Assembly (NCBI RefSeq): GCF_024679245.1
Contig: NC_090174.1
Span: 22,122,524-22,186,523, forward strand
DNA from: Pseudorasbora parva
Taxonomy: Eukaryota > Chordata > Actinopteri > Cypriniformes > Gobionidae
Direction of reading: 5' to 3'
DNA: 64,000 nt
Shown: positions 56,007 through 64,000 of the stretch, piece after piece
How the letters are laid out: the number at the start of each line of letters is the position of its first letter
Position numbering within the stretch: the first letter of the stretch is position 1
Position numbers and translations under genes: made by a program
Notes under the pieces: generated by a model
Database searches by the model: none
What the model was told of the DNA's origin: nothing
What the model saw: only the letters and a program-made list of their open reading frames with translations

Positions 56007-56760
56007 TACACGGCTCTGTGAAATACTTGATTCTGATTGGTCAATCGCGCATTCCAGCGGTAGGTTATTTCCAGATAACACCCGCTCATACGGGTACTAC
56101 GAGTTACTTGACCGGTACTACTTCTATGCTTAACGCTGGCGCCATCTTGTGGCTTAAACAGCCGTGGGTTACAATGGAAGACTTCATGGCAGGTTTCCTT
56201 TATAAGGTTTTTAATATGGATATTTTTCTTACACAAACGCATCGATTCGAATCAGAAGGCTCTATTAACCCATCGGAGTCGTGTGGAGCACGTTATTTGA
56301 CGGACAGCTGCATTTTTTATGGTCTTCAAACACAACTACAACTACTGCTTAGATTAACGTTAGCTTGGACTTTTTAAATATAACTCCGATTGTATTTGTC
56401 AGAAGAATGTCATACACCTATGATAACTGGAGGGTGAGTAAATCATAGGCTTGGTTTCATTTTTGGGTGAACTAACCCTTTCAGCATTCATTTTCAACAT
56501 TTAGCAAGGGCATATGGCAAATCTTCAGCAATAGATAAAGGCTTAAAGCAGGTTGGAACTGTTTTTCTTTGCGGAAGCTCTGCGTAAGAGCTAATAAAAT
56601 ATTTAATCTTAAGACAATATTTTGCGTCTAATAATTATTTATTTGAGACTAGTAGCCGTGTTCTAAGCGGGATAATGTACCTGCTTCGCGTCGGGGTCCT
56701 GATCACTCTGTCGGGGTTTAATGTTATTCTGCGATAACAACGGGCTGGGTGTACATTATC
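56003..56760. repeat. Dispersed fish repeat between two TA arrays
   Basis: ACACGGCTCTGTGAAATACT with TTGATTCTGATTGGTC starts a block that resembles a repeat family common in cyprinids. A MITE end (TTTTTGGGTGAACTAACCCT) lies at about 56460. The 119-codon frame here has no motif. Confidence 0.4.
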
Positions 56761-56904
<144 letters not shown>

Positions 56905-57290
56905 GCCTAATGTTTTTACTCAGTTGTGCAATTGTAAGGGGATATATGGCAATTTATTTTCTGAAATTAGTAATGATATTTATAGGTTTATCTAAAATAG
57001 CTAAAAAATTTAATAAAATGCACACTAAATATAAACATTTCTTTAAAAGTTTAATTCATGGTGAAAACATGAGCATGTTTAGTGGAGGATATACATAAGT
57101 GGCTTGCCTAATGTCTCCTTCATTAAAATAAAACAATTAAGTTGCAAATTGCTATCTCACAGCATAGAACAGGGCTATTATTCATCCTACTACCACTATT
57201 TACCGTTTACCGTGTAAATTGTGTTGCTAAGGCCTACTGGAGATTTTTTTGTTTACTTTCAGTTCAACATAAAGATACAGTCAGTCACCA

Positions 57291-57523
57291 GGGGCCTATT
57301 GCACAAAACTAGGATATGGGATTAAGCCAGGATATTTTGGTGATCCTGGCTCAATTTATTCACTAATATACAGTTATCTTTCATTATCGTTATAGTTCTT
57401 GGTATGAGTTTGCCTTCAGGGTACGTTTACACGACAGCTGTGTACTAAATTTTGCAAAAAAATGACAAGATTACCAAGATATCCGGGCTTAATTGCTTAT
57501 CCTAGTGTTGTGCAATAAGCCCC
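57291..57523. mobile_element. MITE with 45-bp inverted ends
   Basis: GGGGCCTATTGCACAAAACT on the left and TGTTGTGCAATAAGCCCC on the right are inverted and extend inward (AGGATATG..; ..CTTATCCTAG). 233 bp. Confidence 0.75.
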
Positions 57524-57559
57524 AGTTGTATTCATTATATATGTTTGTTTCCTTTTCAG

Positions 57560-57654
57560 ATTGTTTTGCTGTGAGAGAGCTTGTATCTGTAGCTTTACTG
57601 CAGTCTGATTCAAGATGTGGAAAAGGCCTTGATCTCCTTATAGAGCAACTTGAG
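57560..57654 (+). CDS. Isolated exon-like segment, gene unknown
   Basis: Acceptor TTTCCTTTTCAG and donor GAG|GTATGC bracket 95 bases that stay open in one frame as CFAVRELVSVALLQSDSRCG and then KGLDLLIEQLE. Codon use and a predicted amphipathic helix look protein-like. No neighbouring exon was found, and I do not recognise the family. It could be a piece of a host gene extending out of the window or a remnant. Confidence 0.25.
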
Positions 57655-58056
57655 GTATGCTGCACTATAGCTACTGTTTGTGCAGTTCAGTATCTTGAAT
57701 ACAAATGCATTTTTTCCTTCTTCTCAGAAAAACTAAGCCACTACCTTTAGAGGAAGTAAAAAAGAATGCTAAGTTATATCAGTTTGATAGTTAATCTAAA
57801 ATTAAAATGCAGCGGCTATGTGCAATACACGCTATTTAAAACTAGATTCTATTTACTCAAAGTGAAAATAGCGATAGATTCTATTTAAAAATAGCAGTAT
57901 TTTCTTTGCAATAGGCTGTTTATAAGTGTAAATAGTATTTAAATGCTACTTATAAATAGTGGCAGGTAATATTTGCACCTTAGTGTTGTTGTACAATAAA
58001 CAGTATGCAATTATAATATTATAATACAGTTTAAATTATTATACTTATACAAATTA

Positions 58057-59062
58057 TTGGACCCACTTTATATTAGGTGGCCTTAACTACTATGTACTAA
58101 CATTGTAATTATTCTTTTGATACAATGCACTTATTGTGTACACGTTTTTACATTGTACTTACATTAAAAAAATACTTACATGTAATTGTCTGTAATTAAT
58201 TTCTGTAGTTACATTTGTAATTACACAGTTGGCACTTCCCTTAAACCTAACCCTACCCTTAAACTTACACACACCACCACACCTGTCCCTAACTCTACCT
58301 GAGGTATCTCACCTCAATATCAGCAAAGGTGTGTGCAATACAATTTGAACGCAGTGAAGGGGGGATTTTGAAATCCGCTGCCGCTTCAATATACCTGTAT
58401 ATATTTATATCCTAATTAACTTTATAATCAAAACTTTAATCAATATTTATCCTGTATTATTATAATGATTCTATCCAGTTATGATTTAGTTTTAGTTTCT
58501 TGTTTTCTAAAGTGTGTATTTGGTCTCTGAGGAGTGACTGAGGGTCTGGCCTAGAGATGTGTGATGTGTCACTAAACAATGGCAACAAGGTCGTGTGTTT
58601 GGATTTGAGGTATCACACACCCCTAACATGTCAGGAGTGCAGTAACAGTGGAAACGTGCATCAGATTAACTGACTCGAGTGGAAATTTACCATGACTGTG
58701 CATTGTCTCTGAGCCAATCAGAAGCATCCACATTGCAGTAATGACGTGGATAAGACCTTGAAAATGGTATAACTGTTGGGACAATTGTATGTACGATAGG
58801 GCGAGGCAACGAGACGGTGAGAGAGGGAGCGCGGCCTACGAACTCCTTGTGAGACTTGAAGCTGGCTTCTACTTTTGAAACTGCAAACTATTCTTAAGTA
58901 AATTTTTCTTTTATTTAATTGGAATCCTGACTCTGTCTTCATTTCTTCACTACTGGTCCTGGGTCATAAGCTGTTAACCCCTAACAACAGTAAGCACATT
59001 GTACTTATTTTTTGATGTAAGTACATAGTACTTAAGGTCACCTAATATAAAGTGGGTCCAAA
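58057..59062. mobile_element. DNA element with 28-bp inverted ends
   Basis: GGACCCACTTTATATTAGGT at the left is matched by ACCTAATATAAAGTGGGTCC at the right. Inner CCTTAACTACTATGTACT also pairs with AGTACATAGTACTTAAGG. A short TGTTGGGACAAT..CCCCTAACA segment inside (58773-58987) may be an LTR. Confidence 0.72.
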
Positions 59063-59779
59063 TTAATAAATGAATTACAATAAAACCCACCCTACACCTA
59101 GCCTAAACCTATAAACACTTTAATATTAAAACACATTAGAAAATGTTTTCCACTTTTCACATGTGGAATGTTTGACAACAAACATTGCTATAAACATTGC
59201 ATAGTTCAAAACATAATAATAATGATTCATTTCTGAACATTGACTCTATGTCATTATTCACCGTTATCATGGTTTCTCAAAATAATTACAGTTTTTCTCG
59301 ATTGCTTAAACACTATAACCAGGCTTTTGAACTAAAATTTCAAAACCATAACGCCATTTATCAAAAAGCACACCCATTTCACTAAACTATAAACACTATT
59401 CCCTGTTTTGACACATGAGTCAGATTTGTTGAACTGTCACTGCAAAACTACACACAAATCCCTTAATTTCTCATTGCCTAGACCATGTGGTCATTTAGAA
59501 AGCACTAGCATTCAATATTGTTCACTCAAGTCAGCATAGTTTCAGCTTAATTAGCACACAATTACCCAGGTGAAAACACTAAGAGTCAAAATTTAACACA
59601 CATCAATCAGAACTTTCAAGATACATAAAAGTGCCAGAGTCAGTTCATTTGAGCTTTGGAACAATGGATCCACAAAGAAATGAAGGAAGAGGTCGAGGAG
59701 GGAGAGGAAGAGGACTTGGGTGGTGAAGGAGGAGGAAGAGGACATGGTGAAGGAGGAGGGAGAGGAAGAGGATGTGGTG

Positions 59780-59856
59780 AAGGAGGAGGAGGAGGAGGAG
59801 GAGGAGGAGGAGGAGGAGGAGGAGGAGGAGGAGGAGGAGGAGGAGGAGGAGGGGGA
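59780..59856. repeat. (GGA)n array
   Basis: About 25 GGA triplets inside the transposase remnant, expanded from its Gly-Arg coding region. Confidence 0.92.
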
Positions 59857-59949
59857 GGAAGACAAGCAGTCTCGGATGAAATTAGAGCCAGTTTAGTTGA
59901 TCATACGAGAGAAGTGCCAATCATATGCATATTCCACATTTTATCATAA

Positions 59950-60110
59950 GTGTGGGGACATGCACTGGTCTTGGTCTTGACTCGGTCTCTGCCTGTCTTG
60001 ACTCGGTCTCGGTCTCTGCCCTTCAAAGTCTTGGTCTTGTCTTGGTCTCGGCCCTTCAAAGTCTTGGTCTTGTCTTGTTCTCGGTTTAGGTGGTCTTGAC
60101 TACAATACTA
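59950..60110. repeat. CTTGGTCTTGACTCGGTCTC-type minisatellite
   Basis: Irregular repeats of TCTTGGTCTTG and CTCGGTCTC with CCCTTCAAAG spacers, replacing the middle of the transposase gene. Confidence 0.75.
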
Positions 60111-61249
60111 GTGGAAAGTGTATGATCGAGAACCTTATATGCTTGTTCACCTCGTCCAGGCCATGTGTCAGTAGATGCGTGCCAGGGGTGGATCAGGCAT
60201 GCAAGAGGATTTTACCCCCGCTGCCAGGCTAGGGCTAATATAGCCTGTGATGTGGATGAGATTCTCTGGCCTGACCCAGACCAAAGACGGGAGGCTGAGG
60301 CGGAATACTTTTTTTTTTGTTTGTACTGTGTAGTATGAATGAATGAATAAAAATGTGCCAATGTATCCATTGGTTATGTCTTTTGTTCATCATGTGAAAA
60401 GGTTTGTGAGGAGGGGAACCACAAGTAACATAACTTACCAGTTTTGGAAATGTTGTTTTGAATTTATTGCACCAGTGTGTTAGACTAGGTTGTAGTGTGT
60501 GTGATTTTGAGGGCTTGTGTGTCTTGTCTGAGGGCAAAGTTTGGTTTTTCAGCAAGAGTGAATGGTTTTGAGTGTAGAGCTTCATTTTGACCTGAAAATA
60601 GGTTGTTTGGGAAACTGGGTGAGAAGTTATGGATTTGTGTTTATAGTTTTGAGAATATGAGGCATAGTTTCAAGAAATGTGTTTAAGCAATCGAGAAAAA
60701 CTGTAATAAAAGTATAAAATATAATATCATATTTCTAATTGGGATTCATTGTAACGCAGTGTTATAATGCACCCCACCTGAGCAACTGGGATTTAAACCA
60801 TGGCTCGCATCTTCTGCTGTCAGATCAGCATTAAATAACCATCTCATCTGTTAAATAACAGAAGATTACAATAATATCAGATTTGTCTTATTTTAAATAA
60901 ACACAAAAACAGAGATGAAAATTAAACCTAAGAAATGTACTTTTGTTTAAATAAATGTTTAGTGATATAGACCATAGATTTTAATTTTTTCCCCCTCTAA
61001 ATAATGTTTATATGGGAACAAGTAAATGCACAGTTTCGTCATCCTGGCATGTGTGGAAAATTTTAAACCATGTGTGTTACAACTAACCCCGTGTTAGGTT
61101 GTGCCTCGCACTCTATTGCTGGTACAACTTGTTTTCAAACAAATATCGAATCAGTTTATGTTTATTATTTCACTAATTGTTTAGGTTAACGTGGCATTAA
61201 AACATGTAAAATTGCATACAAATTAAACATTTAGTGGCCAAAGTTGAAG

Positions 61250-61417
<168 letters not shown>

Positions 61418-61419
61418 TT

Positions 61420-62480
61420 TTAATTAGACCACTAGCTCTAGGTGATGTTTTGAAGCAGTAAAGGCACATAATATGGCCATTATGGTAACTCTTGATGTTC
61501 TGAGATGTGTGGCTGATGGCGCTACAATCATGGCTAATAGCACCTCCTCGTTATGCTTCAAACAATTATAACAAATTACAGGTTGTTGAGCACAATCCGT
61601 GTCTCTGTGCTCATACTCTCTTTTGTGATTGTAGGTGCTTTAACGGTTTGTATCGTCACACTAATCATCACCATTGTTAGTCAGTGGATGCTGTGCAGTT
61701 TCTGAGTGGATGTTTTACTGATCTGTGGTCAGAGAACAAAAGATCATCAACTCCTTTAATCCAGTAGATGGATCTCTTACAAGTCCTAACAGTATGTAGC
61801 ATAGAGTAGATGATTTATCCTCCTTTGACTGATCTAGGATCTGTTTGTCATTCTTTATCTATCATAGCGCTCTGTTTTTCAGCATTACCATCATTGCTTT
61901 GCTGAAGCAGAAATGATGTAAAGCCGAGCTCTCCCCCAGATAATAACACTTCACAATGATAGAACGTCCTGTTAAATAATAGGCAAGGTGTTATTACACG
62001 CTCTATCATCTGCCTGCTCAGAGGGGATTTTGTATACCTGTCAGGATGAAATAATGGGATTGTTTTGAGAGACAATGTTTTCCTGCACAGGTGTCATCCT
62101 GTGCCTGTGTAGAGGACTTGTCTTGTACATGGAGACAGGGCTCATTTCAGCTCCCCGTCTGGTCTTTCATTCTATTTTTTCCATTTTCCTCTCCAGCAAG
62201 ACTCGGGAGAAGCAGACCACTCTGAAATCAAAGGCAAAGAAGAGTACGAGAGCTTTTGGGCAATCATTCTGCCGCTTTAACGTGACCGCCTCGTTCTCTG
62301 GCTATTTTATGAAGCTGTTAGCTTCATCTAAAGAACATCTGCCTTTGTCCTCCTCCTCCTCAACAGTGGGGAGATTCTTGACTACACATCGCTTTGACAA
62401 GCACATATGGCTTGCTGTGAGAGATTGCTGTCTAGAGATATGATAGGTACCATATTGTGTTTCTGATCTGGTCTTATTTT
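61420..62480. other. GC-balanced unique region, candidate conserved non-coding DNA
   Basis: No repeat words, even base composition, several TAAT and ATCATC motifs. The 122-codon frame at 62075-62443 has no recognisable domain. Could be distal regulatory DNA of a neighbouring gene; unproven. Confidence 0.28.
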
Positions 62481-62509
62481 ATTATAATTTCATTGAGAGA
62501 CTATTGTAG

Positions 62510-62510
<1 letters not shown>

Positions 62511-62583
<73 letters not shown>
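62511..62583. repeat. (TA)n microsatellite
   Basis: About 73 bp of TA. Confidence 0.95.
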
Positions 62584-62588
<5 letters not shown>

Positions 62589-62699
62589 GAGACTTTTAAT
62601 TGCATATAAATATTTGACCTGAGAACAGTGAGAAGTAATTTTTCACATGGATTTTCAGTATACCATTGAATAATGATTGAATACATAAGCTTAATCAAC

Positions 62700-63154
62700 A
62701 AAATATTGTTTATTTATTTCAGTCCAGCAGACCAGACTTAATGTTTGCCATTAAGTGTAGCAAAAGCATATTTGTGATATTTGAAGCTCGATGTGCTGCG
62801 GTGATATGCAAATTCCTTGTTGTATAGCTTGCACACAACCATTCTCTTGTCGACGCTTTCATCCTTTCGTTTTTTTTTTAAACAAAATGTCCCATCCACG
62901 GCGCCAAGCAATGCGGTCTCATCAGCTTCTTCGTTAATGTTCACTCATGGTTTGTTGTTGTCGTGACTCGTGAACGCTAGTTGGTGTTCCAGTATAATCA
63001 GTCAGTCGAAACTCATTCATTGAAAAACGTTCCGCGGTGCAAAATTAAGTGTGGTTAAAATGTTTTTTTTTACTTTTTTTGCGTAATTAATCTTAATTAA
63101 CGCGTTAAACTCCCGTAATTAATTAATCTTAATTAACACGTTAAAGTCCCGGCC

Positions 63155-63157
<3 letters not shown>
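62700..63157 (-). mobile_element. hAT element, 5' part
   Basis: The minus-strand 5' end begins TAGGGCCGGGACTTTAACGT, followed by TTAATTAAGATTAATTAATT words typical of a zebrafish-type hAT family, then a BED finger remnant. The other end is absent. Confidence 0.65.
62738..62944 (-). pseudogene. hAT transposase N-terminus with damaged BED finger
   Basis: The minus-strand frame MNINEEADETALLGAVDGTF leads into VVCKLYNKEFAYHRSTSSF. In related proteins the pattern is C-K-x-C; here the second cysteine is Tyr, so one zinc ligand is lost. The frame ends soon after. Confidence 0.7.

Positions 63158-63205
<48 letters not shown>
63158..63205. repeat. (TA)n microsatellite
   Basis: About 48 bp, directly abutting the LTR start. 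Confidence 0.93.
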
Positions 63206-63208
<3 letters not shown>

Positions 63209-63595
63209 GACAAGTGTCCCGAGCGCTCATCAGCGTCGCCCTGGAAACAAGGCGGGAACACCTGCACCCGCTCATCACAGGCTGAGCCGTCACAGCTGCA
63301 ACTCATCAGCGGGCGGCTTTATAAGCCTGCCCGCCGCCCAAAGAGGTGAGAGATGTCTCCAGAAGACTCGGCTAACTGTTGTCTCCATTCTCCCTCCAGA
63401 GAGCAGCGTGTGACGGCCAGCACTCACTCTGAGCACGGATCCAGATCACCGCGAGCACCGAGGACGCAAGAAGAGACCACACCGAGCACGGAGCACCGCA
63501 CTCAACGCACTTTCACTTTCACTTTGTTCAATAAATCCACCCTTCGGGGAAATTCACCTGCCCTCCTGTGTCGTGTACTTCTTCACCCCGTCACA
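63206..63595 (+). mobile_element. 5' LTR of a Ty3/gypsy-type retrotransposon
   Basis: Bounded by TGTGAC and GTCACA, inverted six-base ends. A TATA-like TTTATAA lies at about 63318 and AATAAA at 63530-63535. Immediately after comes CTGGTGGAGAATGCGGGC, the primer-binding region style of this fish retroelement group. 390 bp. The 3' LTR is beyond the window. Confidence 0.85.
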
Positions 63596-63753
63596 CTGGT
63601 GGAGAATGCGGGCAAGAGTGTGAAGAAGTACCGACATCAGGTTCACGTGGAGTGGTTCCCGTTTCCCCGAGACTTTTTCCCTGGATTTATTTTTTCCACA
63701 CACTTATTGGTTTTTTCCCTCTGTTTCCCCAGGTGGCGCTCCTCCCTGCAACG

Positions 63754-64000
63754 ATGGACGAACTGTTGAAACACCTCACCGAGGTGAGCATCCGCCAGCA
63801 GCAAATTATGGAGCATATGGCCTCTCGACAAGACACTACCGAGCGGGAGCTGCTCACACTACGGGCGGCCGCGGCCCAACGCGCTCCGCTGCCTGACCCT
63901 CGCGCCCAAGCAACCCAACTCATGCCACGGATGACCGAGCACGACGATGTCGCCATATACCTGGAGATGTTTGAGACCATCGCTACCCGCGAGGCGTGGC
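63754..64000 (+). CDS. gag: gag, N-terminal part, runs off the window
   Basis: ATG at 63754 opens MDELLKHLTEVSIRQQQIME and stays open for all 82 codons to the window edge, ending EMFETIATREAW. The first 40 residues look like a coiled coil; the ATQLMPRMTEHDDVAIYLE part is the start of the capsid-like region of fish gypsy gag. It follows the LTR by 158 bp. The two minus-strand frames here are shadows. The intact start suggests a young copy. Confidence 0.8.
   Translation, partial: MDELLKHLTEVSIRQQQIMEHMASRQDTTERELLTLRAAAAQRAPLPDPRAQATQLMPRMTEHDDVAIYLEMFETIATREAW

Larger units (their letters stand above)
59664..60310 (+). pseudogene. Remnant transposase, catalytic core missing
   Basis: ATG at 59664 begins MDPQRNEGRGRGGRGRG, a basic Gly-Arg tract, quickly shifted or stopped and expanded into a (GGA)n run, then SDEIRASLVDH, the usual start of the DNA-binding part. 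After about 59950 unrelated sequence intervenes, and the C-terminal piece GWIRHARGFYPRCQARANIA followed by CDVDEILWPDP returns at 60185-60300. Non-functional. Confidence 0.75.
59289..60703 (+). mobile_element. Tc/mariner-type element (ISRm11-like ends), internally rearranged
   Basis: CAGTTTTTCTCGATTGCTTA on the left and AAGCAATCGAGAAAAACTG on the right are perfect inverted ends with TA outside (59287-59288, 60704-60705). It contains the two ends of a transposase gene but not the catalytic middle. Confidence 0.85.

Noticed and set aside
59593..59865. Minus-strand poly-Ser frame
   Set aside because: Reverse complement of the (GGA)n array in a transposase remnant.
62075..62443. 122-codon forward frame as a gene
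   Set aside because: No domain, no splice borders that fit, and no clear start context; kept only as part of a unique region.
63643..63980. Two minus-strand frames of 62 and 97 codons
   Set aside because: Shadows of the forward gag frame, which continues past the window edge.

Overview
The window looks like vertebrate nuclear DNA from a teleost, most likely a cyprinid (carp, zebrafish or a relative). The signs are intron-split genes with GT..AG borders, polymerase III tRNA genes, long (CA)n, (TA)n and (TATC)n arrays, and a very dense load of fish-type DNA transposons (Tc1/mariner, hAT, TTAA-flanked MITEs). No species call is possible from sequence reading alone.

Two host protein genes are read completely, both on the + strand. 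The first, 15533-35566, is mamdc2: 14 coding exons, 679 codons, a signal peptide and four MAM domains. Each MAM domain is encoded by the same three-exon cassette. The second, coding from 37795 to 39935 in two exons, is myorg, a type II membrane GH31 glycosidase of 684 residues with both catalytic aspartates in place. The two genes lie head to tail, with 2.2 kb between the mamdc2 stop and the myorg start. Downstream, 42.0-42.8 kb holds three minus-strand tRNA genes, Gln(CTG), Phe(GAA) and Pro(TGG), plus decayed tRNA-like sequences.

The rest is mostly mobile DNA. The left 15 kb holds two nearly full-length Tc1/mariner copies (2057-3690 and 5709-7279), a hAT element with an exact 8-bp target duplication and a palindromic MITE inside it (3807-4803), and a 3.9-kb TTAA-flanked element (11283-15167) that carries a third, decayed Tc1 copy and ends about 365 bp before the mamdc2 start codon. 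The mamdc2 introns are studded with short TTAA-flanked elements whose ends begin AGG. From 47.3 to 53.7 kb, one TA-flanked interval with matching CACTGTAA ends contains a nest of palindromes, a tRNA-derived SINE and a possible two-exon transcript. From 58 to 63 kb there are more DNA transposons, and the window ends inside the gag gene of a Ty3/gypsy-type LTR retrotransposon whose 5' LTR starts at 63206.

No clearly new gene system was found. The most informative observations are nested insertions whose pre-insertion sites can be read elsewhere in the window, the inverted structure at 49.4-50.6 kb, the exon-cassette layout of mamdc2, and an apparent substrate-pocket change in the myorg product.
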